NCBI RefSeq assembly: GCF_030936135.1
Contig: NC_082637.1
Coordinates: forward strand, 4,477,001-4,541,000
Reading direction: 5' to 3'
DNA: 64,000 nt
Source: Gavia stellata
Lineage: Eukaryota; Chordata; Aves; Gaviiformes; Gaviidae
The notes under the pieces were generated by a model. That model had not been told where the DNA came from. It searched no databases and saw only the letters and a list, made by a program, of their open reading frames with translations. The number at the start of each line of letters is the position of its first letter. Position 1 is the stretch's first letter. This document shows positions 42,001 to 57,000 of the stretch, one piece after another. A program made the position numbers and the translations under genes.

Positions 42001-45000
42001 AGCTCCTTCTGAGAGCCATCTGCGAGAAAACAATTCCAGCTCCCAAAAAATTCCAAACTCACCGAGATTTGGCTTGATGTTATACTTTGCATCCCAGCAA
42101 AATACTGCAGATAGGAGGATTGGTTATATATTATTACTTCGAGAGAGAACATCTTTTGGGTCCCCTAAGTTTCTGCTGGCATCCTGACTCTAATTTGGAA
42201 ACAAATAATACAGAGCGCACGCTATCCTTGAAACATTAGAGATCCTTAGTTTAGAAGATAACAGCTTCAGTCTCATAGTTTGTATTTCATCGGGTTTTGA
42301 AGTGGTATGTTAGTTTCATCTTTATGGGGGAAAAAAAAGCTCTTTATAGACAAATTAATATGCCTGTGCCAAAACTAATTTGTGCGACACTAGTGATCAG
42401 TTTCATGGCCATTGTGGAAAACCCCCTCATTTTAGTGAGAAGAGATGGAAGTGTGCTCATACATCCTATGTGGAAGGGGAGATTACATGAAATTTACTGG
42501 AAAATCAGAGTTTATAAATGCTGAAAGTAAGTCCCACTTCTAATTTTTGCTCTTGCACACCCAGTACTGAAGTCATACGATTCAAATGTGAAGAACAATA
42601 TGGTATTAAAATACAGAAATCGAAGTCTCATTCTTGTATGTATAGGATCTCTCGTTCATACCAGACTTGGTGTCTTTCCACTCCTCTTGCTTTGTTTTTC
42701 CAGTCTGATTGGACAGTGTTTGCCTGTTTACCAGGTGAAGCTGTGCTCAGCACTAATTCGTTAGCCAAGAAGAAAACAGAGAGCTATTTTCACGTGTCCT
42801 CTTCAAGCTCATTGCCAAATGCTCCGTTGCACTCTGCTTTATTTCAGCTGTGTTAATAACATTGTATATGCTGACCAGTTTGGGGGTTTGTAGAAATCAA
42901 ATTCCGCATGTTGATCTGGGGTAAACTTAAAACGATGGACAGAATAGATACTGAGAAGTTTCTGTTGGTGATGTAGTGGTCTTTAGGTTGCAGTTAACAT
43001 TGACTGTATTAAATAAGATAACCTCTCATAAAATACTGTTAATAACCTATGACGATACACTGTTTGTTATCTTGTATCTGTATGTAATTCCCCTGTTCTT
43101 CCTAGATGCGTTAGTCACTTACTCGGACCAGTGAGTCTTATTGTGATACCTAAAAAGATTGTTGTATCTAGAATAACTAACAATTAATGATTGTGCTGAA
43201 ATATAGTGATGGAGGAGAGGAAGGAGATGATGTAGTTTATGGTACTTAAAAAAGGAGGCTGCAATGAAATGGGTCAAGCTTTCTCTTGAGTCTCTTATGT
43301 GAAGTGAACGCAAGTAGTTGATTTAAGATTTTCACTGTTATATTAAGTGCATGCAACTTTGAAGACTAATGGCTAATTTAGGAGCCAGGCTAGAGTTAGT
43401 CCAAAGAAAAATACTCATAATACTGAGGACCTGGTGGTCATGCTGTTTCCACCAACTGTTATATTCTTCAGAGCTGCTCTTACTGTGCTGTACTACTTAC
43501 ACAGACTTAACTAGTGACATCTTCGTTCTTTCCCAGGACTTGCAGTCTTTTATCTGTAGCTACACCAGTTTCCAGAATATGTTTATATTTGTATTTAGGG
43601 TCAACATAGAGGTCTTCAACCATCCCAAGACAGGAGTTGCTCTTTCTTACCGGTATTTTGCATTTCTAGCCCGCTGTAAATCGGTGTGTATACAAATTTG
43701 TTGCAAAAGATGTCACAAATGTGCTTCTCTGCTATAAGTGCCCAGAAAAGGGCTTAAAGTCAGGAGTGAGGATTTGTGGGGCTGGTCCTTGGTGCATCCC
43801 TTCCCTATATAGCCTTCAGACACTTCAGAAAATATCTGGAAGCCAGTGGGGCTGAAACAGAGCTCTTAGGTAGTGACTGAATAGAACTTTTGAGTTGACT
43901 TGGATTGCTTCTGCAGGTTCAAGTGTAGGGTTCACTCCTCGAGCAGTTGCGGTTGCCCTAGAAGGTACAGTCGTCGTCGCTTACTGTAGACATATGTCAA
44001 GAATTTAACAGGCATTCGTGGTTACCTTTCATTCATATATGTAAGTACAGTGACTTAAAATTGCAGGTAGCTTTGGCAGGGGGAGCATGGACAATTACTT
44101 ACCTCTTGTTTGAGAGATATGTTTGATTCCTTACTTTGCTCTGAAACATGCCTGCACTTAATTTCAGCAGCATGTCAGCGTTTTCTGGACTCCTTAACAT
44201 CATCATCCCTGTGAAATGAATGCCATTCCAGATACACCTACGGCTTAATGCTTTAGAACAATATTTCTGCTTATGAATCACGGTTGCTATAGTTTAACAA
44301 TAAGAAACAAAAAAACCCCGTGAAACTTCTTATGACCTTCAAGTATGAACTTCAGGAGGAAAAAATGTTTCTGGAATATAAAAGTACTTGAATTATCCAG
44401 TCTGATTTCCATCCTTAAAGTTCTGTCAAACTACTCTTTGTGTTCATGGAGAAACATTAAAAATAAAATGGCTTTGGTCTTCTGTGTTAAGAAAGCTTTT
44501 TATTGGGCTCTGCAGCTGTAAAGAACTTCTCTTACGAGAAAATTGATGGCACTTACATGACACAACTTGAATGTGTAATCTTAATTCAGTGATGTGAAAA
44601 GCATGTTAATAGCTAGGCTGCAGTCTTCTGCAATATTGCTGCAACCCCAAAAGAAAATAACTTGGTAGGGTTTGTTGGAAGTAATATCTGCCTTGCACCA
44701 TGATTATAAATGCTCTTAAGCATATGTTATGCCTCCATAAAACCTTGTCGATTAGAACGAGTGTCCACTTTGATATATCTGTAAATGGAGCAATAAGCTA
44801 AAACATGTAGATCAGACTAGCTGTGTTTTCACGTACGTGGTTGTTGTTGCCTTAAAGGGAATGTAGAATCAGCTTTAGGGGGAACACGTTGCAAAAGCCG
44901 TTGTTTAATTACTTCCGGTAAAACTCACTTTTGCAAGACTTCTTTCAAAAGCATATGTAAAACTTTTGCATTGATGGACAAAACTATGTATTTTTTGTTT

Positions 45001-48000
45001 ATACTCCCAAGCATTTTTAATGGATGTGTCAATTTAAAATCTTGCTGACTATGGTATTGAAGCCAGGCTGTGTCTTCTAATAAAATGAAATCCATCTTGT
45101 AACAAAATGCTAGTTTGTGGAATTTCCACATAAAATGTTAGCTGTTTCAAGGCGTGATTGACTGCACATTTCACCTTGATTAACTTGCAGGAATGCACAG
45201 AAGGCAGCAGGCAGGGTAATAGGCAGTGTTTTGCAATACATGCTGTTTCCCTAATCTCAATATAAAGGATTATTTTATTCATTTGCATTCTGATTATGGA
45301 ATCCAGAATCATGCTTACTGCCTGCATCTGAAATAAAGGAGCTGATGTTGCTATCAAGCTTATGCAGCTATCTATGGAAGCACGCAACGTGAAGTTCTCA
45401 GTAAATTCTTGAATATCAGTATTATCTTTTAACACAATTTCTCCTTTATGTGGCGTGACTATAAAGCTGTTATAGTCCTTCAAGCTATTTGTTATGAATA
45501 TTGAAACACTTTATTTTCTTCACTGTGTTTCACTGTGAGACTAAGGAAAAGTAGCAGGGGAATGCCAGGTGGAAACTTAACCTCCAACAGCTTGCAAACT
45601 GCATGGAGTTCTGTCTCCATATCCTCTTTTCTTGTATCATTTTGCTGTTGAGAGAAGTTGCTGGAATGAAATTAAGGTGACATCTGATGTTGGCCTCTTC
45701 TTCAGAAGTTAGGGTGAGCCACTCGATGCCTCATGTGCCACTGCTTTCACTGGCAGTTGCATCCGTGGTGTGTTTATAGACGGGGTGTTGGGGGAATACC
45801 AGTTTGGAGACTGCTGGGTTAGCTCCCTGATAGCTACTTGATAGCATCACCATATCCAAACTGGCTGTCTGGAAATGCTGAAATTCAGTATCTGAAATTG
45901 GATAACCTCGTCCCCTCAACAACAAGGAAAGGGTGTGCCTGATGAGAGTACTACCACAGTATTTTAGATGGTTGTTTTGATATGCACGAATGATGTGGCC
46001 CTTGAAAAGGTAGGTTCTGGCTGCTTGCTCCTGCTGCCTTATAATGGCACAAGTTGAGTTTTCATCTGGCTCAATTCCCTGATCTGTCCTATTGTAAAAA
46101 CAATTTTCTCAGCGTTAAGGAGAGAATGGGGAGCAAGCAGTTGGGGATGCAGGGGGAGTTGAGACCTCTTTTTGGTGGCTGACTGCGTGGTTGTAGCATA
46201 GTTGTGTTTTAAAACTTCAGCTGACATCATATCTGTGTTGGAATACATGGGTGTAAACTCTGTAACTGTGTACTGGAGTTTAAGGAAGGTAAACAGAAAA
46301 CATTGCGTTTTGAGTTGTATCCCTTCTGAAATCAATGCCCAAAGCTTTAAATATTGTATATTGGACTACTGTTTAAAAGTCGACAATGCGCTTTTGAACT
46401 GGTTCTAAAAATATCTTTTTGTGATCCCAGATGTCTATTACTTCATACCTTCACTTAGGGCCTTCATCTGCCAGTCCTCAAGTCTGGAGTTGGTACGGTA
46501 CAGCAGTACAGATTAAAGTCAGATGTTCTTTCATCTTTAAAACTTAACTTCCTTGTTAGGGTGGAAGAGTCCCACAGACATAGGAAGGAAATTGCATAGA
46601 AGAATTCTGGATAACTTTATACTTCCGAAAAGAGAGCCTGCTCACAAAAATGTGAGATGGTGCACCTATGCCAAGTTACTAGTTTGTAGTAATGATGGGA
46701 GAAGATCGCTTCCTCTTGCATAGTGGGCTTTTTTTTTTATGAGAATCTTTCTGTTTATGAAATTCATAGTTCAATCCTCAGTCTTCCAAAACCAACTCTG
46801 ATAATCAAGTAAATAATACTATTTCCTTTGAAGAGATCTTTCAAAGTCCCACGATACCAGAACATGATGCGAAAAGGACAGGAAGTTTTCTGTCATGTTC
46901 TGGAAGAATCAATTATGTTGGTTAAACAGTTTGTTAGTGTGAAATAACGCAGCTTTTTAAGAAGTGCCCACCTTGTTGTGCCATCCTTTCATGAGTGAAA
47001 CCTGATGTGCCTGTCTCTGTTCACGCATGCATTTAACATGCTGCACGAAATAAAGGATGTTTCAGAATAAACTATGCGGAACTTAAACAGTTGCTTATTT
47101 TATGGCTTAAAATGTGTTGGAAGACAGGTGAGAGTACTGATTCATTTGATCTTTTTGTTTGTTTCATGAAGTGAGACAGATTTTGTGTTAGAGCTTATGC
47201 TTCTGTCTGTGAATTTAAGGTAGCGCTGCATGGGTTGCATTAAGATTTTGTTGTTGGTGCTGTTTTTGAGTGTGAAAACAATTAAAGTCTTTGAGTTTGG
47301 TTGTGTTAGTGATTTCAGCCTTCATCCTGGATGTTTTGTTTCTTTGCTTTAAACTAGCTATACTCTCACGTTGGGTAAGGGTGTGGGTAGTATCCAAGAT
47401 GACAGATGTAAAACTAGAATGATGGAAGTTCAGATGCTTCACCATGCTCCTCAAAAAGGCCTGCTTGGGGTACTGTTGGTTCACCTGTGCTTATCTCTCT
47501 TTTCTTTCTAGAATATGGTATCAAGTTTTCGTGTTTCTGAGCTACAAGTGTTGTTGGGGTTTGCTGGACGTAATAAAAGTGGGCGGAAACATGACCTCCT
47601 GATGAGGGCACTGCACTTACTGAAGAGCGGCTGCAGCCCAGCAGTTCAGATAAAAATCCGAGAACTCTATAGGCGTCGGTACCCAAGGACGATTGAAGGA
47701 CTTTCAGACTTATCGTCTATAAAACCTGCGGTTTTCAATTTGGACAGTAGTTCCTCTCCTGTCGAGCCTGACCTGGCTGTTGCTGGCATTCACCCACTCC
47801 CTTCTACTTCGGTCACGCCTCAGTCTCCTTCCTCGCCTGTCAGTTCTGTGCTCCTCCAAGACACTAAGCCCCACTTTGAGATGCAGCAGCCGTCCCCTCC
47901 GATTCCACCCGTTCATCCCGATGTTCAACTGAAAAGCCTACCTTTTTATGATGTACTTGATGTGCTCATAAAACCTACAAGTTTAGGTAAGTGTTTAATA

Positions 48001-51000
48001 GCTGTGCAGGTTGCTTAATTCATGAACTAGGTGTTGCTTATGACAGTACTAAGTCCAGACTTAAATGGCTTTTTGCAGCTGGGGAAAAGTGGAAACTCCC
48101 TTCCCTTCTCATCTCTACCCTTGCCTTCTCTTCCCCACTTGTCCCCAAAAGTGCTAAGCCACGCTTCAGAAAATAGTGTTCTCTTTTTGTAAATACTATA
48201 TGATTAAATTGAGTATTAAATAATATAATAGAATAGTTCAGTTGGAAGGTACCTACAATAATCATCTAACTGCCTGACCACTTCAGGGTTGACCGAAAGT
48301 TAAAGAGTAATAGTTAAGGGCATTGTCCAAATGCCTCTTAAACCCTGACAGGCTTGGGGTATCGACCACCTCTCTAGGAAGCCTGTTCCAGTGTTTGACC
48401 ACCCTCTCGGTAAATAAATGCTTCCTGATATCTAGTATGAACTGCCACTTCTGGCTGAAAGGGTTGGACCTGAAGTCTCTACCTGGTACAAGTGAGGAAC
48501 ACATCTGTCAAGGCCAAAGGAAAAGGATTTCAGGGTCAGTAATTAATAAGTTGCAACAACATAAAGAGAACAAATTGACTGGTTTGTTAGTTTATGCTTC
48601 TCTCACTGCAACAGTTCTGCAGGTTCTGACATAGGGCACTGAAATGGAGCTTTGCTGTACAGATCACCTGTGTTGTACTCGGATTAGTGAAGGTTTCTCA
48701 GCCTACAGGTTGTTGCCATACTGCATGTTAAAATGTAGAGTGGACCTTTGTCTTCCAAATAACCTGAAATCTCAGTTTAGCTTCTTCAAACACCTCGCTC
48801 TTAAACATATTTAATTATTTGGAAATATGTTGTGTTCTGTCTTGAAATTCAACCTGTCTTACCTTACATGGTAGAAAATGTTCCCTAACTGTTTAGTAAT
48901 ATTGTTTAGAAACACTTGAGCATTTTGCAAGCCATTTGCATCCTTTTAAACATTTTAGTTTCTTAACTGGTAATAGAGCCTTTTAGGCTGTGACTTGTAC
49001 CTCAGTGAGGCATACACTGATCATCGCTCATCCTCCAGTACCTAAACCAGCAAACATTACTAACAAGCATTATTTACAATGTCTGTTGTCACTTGTTTGT
49101 GTGTTGTGACACCCTGTTAGAGAAGAGTTTAATATCGAGCCCGCGCGTTGGTACGATAGCTGCTGCGGTGCTGGACAGCTTGGTGGCTCATGCTGCCGTT
49201 ACCTTTACAGAGATAATCTGTCAGTGCCACCGTGTCCTGGCTAACTCCCGCTTACGTTCCTGTGCGCAATAACTGAGTATCTTAACTAGCTTCCTAAATT
49301 ATTCTGTGTTATGGGACAACTGTTGGCTCATAGTTAAATCAGACTGGTTGCCAGCCACGTAGTCACTCTGTCCCATATAATGCAGTGTGTGCTCTGCATT
49401 ATATTTCTGCGGTGCAGTTACCTTTTGTTTCCTGGTCAATGACATCTAGAGGTGGCAGTGATATGCTAGAAACTTCCCTAACAGCTGTTTTCCTCAGCTT
49501 TGGAAATGATCCTTTTTTTCCTGAAAGGAGAATCTTCCTTAGGGGTGTCACCATGTTACAGTTAGAGCTGCATGAAAATTCCTCTTTCCCTGGAGGACTG
49601 TAGGCTCTTTGTTGCATGCTGCCCAGTTTTCAGAGGAGTGAGGATTATTCAGTCCTGTAACATTGGGGTCCTCTTAGGACATGGGCGAGGCGGACAAGAT
49701 TAATTTAACTGAGTACTTGCTTGCCTTCAAACTCTTTCCAGAGCATGGTACCTGAAGGTGGCAGCAGCCAGAGCTACAACTCAGATCTGTGTGAGGAGGA
49801 GCGGGGAAAAGAAATGTGGGAATGGCTTGATATGCAAATAATGGGCCCTTCTGATGTTAGAAGAATATGAACATTGGCTGAAAATCACTCTTAACGTGGA
49901 TTCATGAGCAAATTTGGAAGTCAGGCTTCCTTTAATATTTTTAGATTTATATGGATCGCTTATAGTCCCAGTTAGTAGACCTGGGTGATTGGGACATGGA
50001 ACGAACAAGTTTTGTGTGTTTTGAGAATTAAGGATTCAGAAACCGAATAGGCAGGTAGGTCAGAGAGCTAGGAGTATAGTCTGCTTCACTGCTACTCTTT
50101 AAAAGGGATGAGGATAGGTATTCTTTTGCACTAATATGAGAACACAAGTGTAGGTGTGGGGTTTAGTTTTAACCCACACTTATTCAATAACAAAATATTT
50201 CCATGATCTTTTTTACACATGCTCAAGTATTATTTTAAAATATAACATGCTGTCTATCGTGTGTATGCACATACATGCACAGTGTAGCTGTTTTGAATTG
50301 TTTGAGGAACTCTGTGTGTGTGTTTGCACCTAGGTTCTTTTTTGTGTTTGTGTCCTTTTTGTGTGTGCTTTCTGGGCATAGAGATCACCTCTGAATGTCA
50401 CAGTGCACAAGACAGTCTAGCTCTTCCAAATTTGCCTGGTTTAGTTGTGCTACTTTTGCATTTGTCCTCCTTGCTGGTTACTTTAAACTGTCGGACAAGT
50501 CCAATCTATCTTTATTTCAGGTCAAGATTTCTAACTTCTCAAGTTGAAAGAAAGTAGAAAAGTTACATGTACATACTATGAACCCTTAATACTAAAATAT
50601 TACTGTTTTCCATCACTGAGAGACAAGTAGGATTCTGATATGAAAGTTGTATTTGTTTATTTTCTTGCCAAATGCTACTGAGGGACAATCCCCAGACATG
50701 AAGTCTAGCTGGCTTCTCTGGCGTTAGGGGGTGTGCTCCTTCCCTTCCTCCCCAAAGGCTTAGTTACCTTTAGCTTTTTCTGAATTGAGTAATTTTCCAG
50801 CTGTCCATTAATAACTCCTGGTGCACATTCTCTTCTTGTAGTACACTAAAATAGTTGTAAACATCTTCTCTGTGGTACTTTTTGTCAGGTATCCAGTGTT
50901 ATATTTTGTTGTGTGTTTGTTTGAACCTCTCTCCCTTGGGAGAAAGGATTATAATGTGGCTTGCCAAGCTTCTTTAGTACTGAAGTGTAATGTGATATTA

Positions 51001-54000
51001 AGCCATCTGAATATAGTTGAATGAATGATTTGTTCCATTGCTTTCCTGTTGACAGTTATATGCAGTTCAACAACAATTTGATTATATTAAGTGACTTGTG
51101 CCTTGTTCCAGGAAAGACTCAATTGCAGATCCTGTTTTAATCAATGACTTTAATCACCATGGTTAAACCTCTTTTCTGTCTCTCTCTTTTTTTCTAGTAC
51201 AGAGCAGTATTCAGAGGTTCCAAGAGAAGTTTTTTATCTTTGCTTTAACACCTCAGCAGGTCAGAGAAATCTGTATTTCCAGGTAAGAAGTAAGAGTGTG
51301 GTGTAGCATAGGTAAACTTTTGCAAAATTCCAGGAGAAAACGTGGTTTTTTTTGGTTTGTTTTATACATCATATAAGCTTGCAGATGCAGAGTGATAATC
51401 CTCACCGAAGTGACGCTGAGTTTATCTGTTCTGTTTTCTTCAGGAACTACTGTGCGCTGAATTTATGTGCAGTTGGGGTAAATCCTACGCCACTAAAGAG
51501 TTAACAATTACTCGGTTCCAAATAATTGTGACTGTTTAGAGAGGTGGTAAGCTTTTCTTCCCTGCATGTTTCCTGGCTGCAGGAATGGAAGGCTGCTTTT
51601 ATCTTTGTCCCAGGGTTCATGTTGTTGCAAGACCTATGGTGTAAACCAAGAGAACTCACGGGGTTTTTTCCTCTCTGTCAACATCATACTTTATTGTTAC
51701 TATAAACTCTTGACAGAGGATGCTGATCCTGAAGTCCTGCTTAACTTGCAGTAGCTAAACAGAGGTGTTGCTCATGAGACTTGTTCATAGCTCAGTAAAA
51801 GAAAAATAGGAGCAAAGTTTAGTGATGTTGAGCAGGTGTGCCAGTTCTTTCTGCATATGACTGGAATATGAGATCTTCTGTCTAAATGGGTACTTCTCTT
51901 TTTCTTTCTCTTTGTCACAGGGACTTCTTGCCAGGGGGCAGGAGAGATTACACAGTCCAAGTTCAGCTAAGGTACCTTTTTCCTAGTGTTCCCTTGTAAC
52001 TTCTTAATTGGCAAATGAAACATAAGTTTAGATGTTTGTGGGGACATATGAATGTGGTGACACTTGAAAATGACGCTTTCTCTTTTTGGGGATATAGGTT
52101 ATGCCTAGCAGAGACAAGCTGCCCTCAAGAAGATAATTACCCTAATAGTTTGTGTATTAAAGTGAATGGGAAGCTGTTTCCATTGCCGGTAAGCTTGTTT
52201 GTACGTATTTGTGGCTTCCTTGTGACTTGCGGTGTGTGTGCTTTTTCTGTAATGTTAGCTTGCTAAAACAATCAAGCTGTTATCACTCAAATTTCTCTAG
52301 TTTCTAATGTTAGGCATGTGGTTTCTACATTTGCTGTGTGAGAGCGCCATTACTACTATTAATCGTGTTACGGCCACTGCATGGATTAATTGTGTTTTTA
52401 GCCACCTATAGCAAACCTCATCTGTTGCAGTTAACACAACAAAATATCTCAAAACTAAACCAGTGGCTGCATGGGGAATCCTCTTCATAGGTCTTTGAAC
52501 TGAGTTTATTTGACTTGATTGGTAGCAGCTCTTGCTGTAGGGGCTATTTATATTTGTGATTGGCTTGAGTTCCTTCTTGTTATGAGGGAATGGTATCGCT
52601 TTCTTGCGTACAAGTTTGTACACTGCTTTGCATCTGTCTGGTTAGAGCAGAATTCATTGCGGGGATGAAGAACAGACACATTTTAGAGTTCCTAGCATTT
52701 GCTGATACTGGAACAGAACAGTGTTGGCAGTCACATGCTTTACTGGTGTCTGATGCTGCAAAAGTTAGTATGGAGGCAGGGTCACCTCAAGTTTGAATAT
52801 ATACAAAAAGGGAAAAGCATTCACGTTATTCTTGAAAAAAATCTCTGGAACGGGTATCTCTGTATGGTAGAACAGAGATAAACTCTTACACAACCCATTC
52901 TGAAGTAGTTCTGGAAGCTACAGAAGATGAAAAAAGTAGTAGTACAGAGGTTTTTTTTTTCCCAGCAGTGGGTTTGTAAAAATGCTGTGTGGAGAGAGGA
53001 GGTGTGAAACCTCTTTTTCAGAATGTTTGTCACCTTCTTGGCGTGTAAGATGTCTTGTCCTATACCCTCCCTCCTGCCATATGCAACCATGACTTCTTTT
53101 TTGCCTATACTCAGCTTAAATGAGACTCTCTAGCTTCTCTTCCCCCTGCTTTTTTTAACCATTGCATCACTATTCTTCTATCTGTCTTCAGTGTGTAGGA
53201 GAATTTCTTTCATATGTTTTCTGGTCGGTGTTTTCTGCAAATGCCAGTTACGTTCTCTGTGATAAATTTGAGGATTTTCTCCTTTCTTCTGCAGATTGTC
53301 TTCCTTTTCTTTAAGCAACCCACCAAAAAGAATTGGATCTGATGTTATCCTGTGGACATCAATGTCTGCTGATTCTCAGTCTTGCTAATACAGTTTACGC
53401 CCTGCTATGCTGTGTTATGCTATCCATTTTGTGTGGATACATTTTGCATAACGTATGTCACAGGCGTAGCAAAAATTGTTTGTAATCTTGGATTATTGCT
53501 TTGCGTTAGATCTAAATCCCATAGGTTCTTCCTGCCCATCATAAGATGACTGTTTAATCTGTCCAGCAGAAACTTTAGGTGAGAAAGTGAATAAATGACA
53601 ATTGCCTTGGCAACTTCCTTTCCTCTCCTCCTTCAGTATGAGCTGAATGACAAATACAGTCTCAGTCCGAGTGCACCTGCAAACACTTTTTGTTGATTTG
53701 GTCACTGACTGCATCCCGCCGGTGGTTCCTTTCTGTTGCAGGAAATGTAAGACAACTTCTTTTCCTCAAAGACCGCTATTGTCCAACTCATTAGTGTTGG
53801 TGTTAGGTAATTAATCAGTGATGCCAGCCTCTGTTGCCAACTTGTACACTTTCTAAGTGAGTACTGTTCTGTCTTTTCCCTGGTATAGCAGTTCATGCCC
53901 CTGCAGATGTCTGTAAATTATTCTTGGTCATCTCCTTGGCTGCAATCCTTACGAGAAACTTCAGAGAAAGGCTGCCAGTGTGCCAGTACTGCTGCAGGTT

Positions 54001-57000
54001 GTGCCAACTCATGTTAACACGGTGTTTTCCTGTATTCCTACAACAGTCTGTGTCCTCCTCTTATAGTGTTGGTTCTGACTTAAAAGGAGTAAACGTAGAG
54101 CCTTGCATGCTGGTGTCTTGGCAAGTAACAAGGTTTTTGCACATCATGCACTACAGCAGGTGTTTCTCCTGTTGACTTCTCTTGTAGGCAAGACAAAACA
54201 CGAAAGTCCAAAAAGGTAATTTGTTTTTCTTCTTGGGGGATCTCCATAGACCACTGCAGGTCTTTTTCAAAGGGCAAAATCAAGTATGTCAGGGCAGGTT
54301 GGAAATAGGCAGATAGAAGAGCAGTCACACTTGCTGTCGATAGATTTTTCTGGCTATAGCAGATTCCAGCTGCTTTGACTAATATGGTTCTTGCAAGAAG
54401 TGTGGCAGACTTAAAGACCCAAATAATGTTGGTGCACGTGCTAACCACTAGAATTGGCAGCCTAACTAAACAGCGCTAGACCGTGCTGGGTGCGATAGGC
54501 AAGCAGAGTGCTCTTTACCTAAGTCCTGGAAGGCTAGGAAGGGACGGTTTTAAAAAGTGTTCTAGGAGTACAAGATTGAATCTGATCTCAAGGTCATGGC
54601 TCTGTGGAAGAAAACATAAAAGCTTGACTGAAATGAAGCACGTGCGCTGCAGAGTCTGTCTCTAAAAAAGGAAAAAAAGAAAAGCTGGGAAATATAAGAG
54701 AACTTGCATCCTTGCTCTCTTGAAAGCGAGGCAGCTTCATTTTAGGTTGGAGACCAGCAGGATTATTGTGGCTGGTACAGTTTGTGTGGAAGTACTCTCC
54801 TAAATATTGCGGGGATGGTGTGTTCATCCACATAAGCTCATTATAAAGTCACCATAGTAGAGAAAGGCCTGCTACAGCAAAGCAGCTAGGATATATATGC
54901 TCTATAATGGCTGCAGCTGTTACGTCTGATTAAAGAAATGGCAAATCATTCATTCTTTTAAATGTGAAATTGTCAGCAGTCTTGATACATCTGCTGCCTC
55001 TGTGTTCTGTGATAAAGCAGACATGGTAAAGTTCCTAATAGCTACTGGGTCACTCATCTGGGGTAAGAACCATTTTAGAGAGAGTTCTTCAGCAATTGCT
55101 GTCTGCCACTCTGGCCTGGCAGGCCTGCCCGTAGAAGTTCTGAGACTCTATACTGTCACTGCAAGCAGGAGTCTGGTCTGAAATTAATAAAGGGCAGTGG
55201 TGAGGCACAGCCAGGGCTTGGTTGTCAGGTGAAACATATGGACTAGTAATAGAGCTGCTTTGGAAACCTAGGAAATGGTGTGACAACTATCGAGTCCTCC
55301 TTGGATTCAAGGCAGTGATTATCCTGTGGTATACTTGGCTAGTGAGCGGAAGAGGCTATTTCTGGTTTTTATTTTCAGACTTAGTGTCTCTCAAAGTAAC
55401 TCTTTTTCCAAGCACTAGGCTGTGAATGTGTGTGTTTCTCTGGGTAAAAAAAAAAATGTGTGTTTTTCCCAGCATATCCTTTCTGAGAGAGTTTCTTATA
55501 TAGAACAACACTGTCTTGAACTAAACAAAATCTGGCAGTCAGTTCTGTTCAAGACAGAGGGGTGCAATCTCTTATTGGCATCCTTCTGGTGCAGGATGAG
55601 TTTTTGAGATGAGTGGACTGCAGGCTGTCTGTGTGAGCTCAAACCAGAGATTCTCCGAGTTCCTGTTGCAGACTGGCTCGCTTTCATAGCGACAGATGTG
55701 GGGTGAGATGAATAAGCTGCAGTTAGGCCATGTGCTCCTTCACATAGCACAAGTACTTTCTGCTCATGATGTGCTGGAGAGTATGTGCTTGCCTAGAAGC
55801 AAAAGGGAACCGGATGGCTCCCGATTCAATTTGCAAACATCATATAGGAAATAAAACTACAGAGAAAAACAGTCTAGGTTATGAAATTCTTCAAAGCTGA
55901 GTAAACGAGTTTATTTTGTTTCTGCAGACAACAGCAAAACCCATTAGCTGTTAAATACAGCTGATATTCCATGCACAGCACTTCTTCAGGGGCCTTGGCG
56001 GAGTACAGATAACAAGCTGTTGCTGTGGGGCTAGGTGTAGTTGGTATGAGGCAAAGCAGACGCCAAGGAGATGTGGAGCTCTTGGAACAAGACTTTACTG
56101 TTTCTTAAATAGAATCAATGAAGTGTTTTCCAGGTGTGAAACACTGAATTAACTCCTCATGACTTGCTGTGTTTGTCACTAAGGCTGTATCCCTGGATTG
56201 TTCCGTGCTCTTTCTTTCAGTGGGGTGGGGAAAAAAGGACAAAGCATCAACATTGCTTTTTATTCTTCCAGTGAACTCACCTGGACCAAAACTGCTGCCT
56301 TTTCCGCCTTTTCCACCTTTTCAGCACTTCTGTGAAACCACTTTAAAAACAAAAAATGCTTTAAAATTGTGGTTGACTTACAATATTAGACTGTCAAAGA
56401 CTGGTATTTCTCAGAGTAAGCGTAGAACTTACTCTTCAGCTTAGAGAGCCTCTAGGTTTACATCGTTCCCATAGATCTGTTTAAAACTAACAAGTCTGTT
56501 TCAGCAGGTTTCAGAGTAAGCAGGGAGACTTGGTAACGCTTTCCTTGTCCTTTCTTCTCATAGGGATATGCTCCACCGCCAAAAAATGGAATTGAACAGA
56601 AGCGACCTGGGCGCCCCTTGAATATAACATCTCTAGTTAGGTTGTCGTCAGCAGTGCCAAACCAGATTTCCATTTCCTGGGCTTCTGAAATTGGAAAGGT
56701 AAGCTGATGTTCTGTAGGATGTGGAAAGTTGTCTAAATAACCTCATCTAGCGTTCCTTCTTCCCCACTGCCTGATGTTGCTGGCAAGGCACGCACCGGCA
56801 AGTGTTTAGTGCTGGGTGGCTGAACTTACTATCAGAGCCAGGAAACAAAGTTTCCTCTAGAAGTATGGTAGTTTACAGTAACATATATAAGATTTGCATA
56901 CAGGTGGCAAAGACTTCCTTACAGAATTCACGTTAGAAAGCCCTGCCATTAGGGGTTGCCTGAAATGTGTGTCAAAAATACCAAAATCTTTGCGATGTAA

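Larger units (their letters stand above)
47987..56563 (+). other. PIAS2 introns 2-5
   Basis: Noncoding intervals 47987-51197 (with CR1 at 48228-48495), 51283-51920, 51972-52097 and 52189-56563. Otherwise unique-looking sequence with no coding signal. Confidence 0.7.

Noticed and set aside
47414-47928. Minus-strand frames opposite PIAS2 exon 2
   Set aside because: Antisense shadows of a conserved coding exon; no features of their own.
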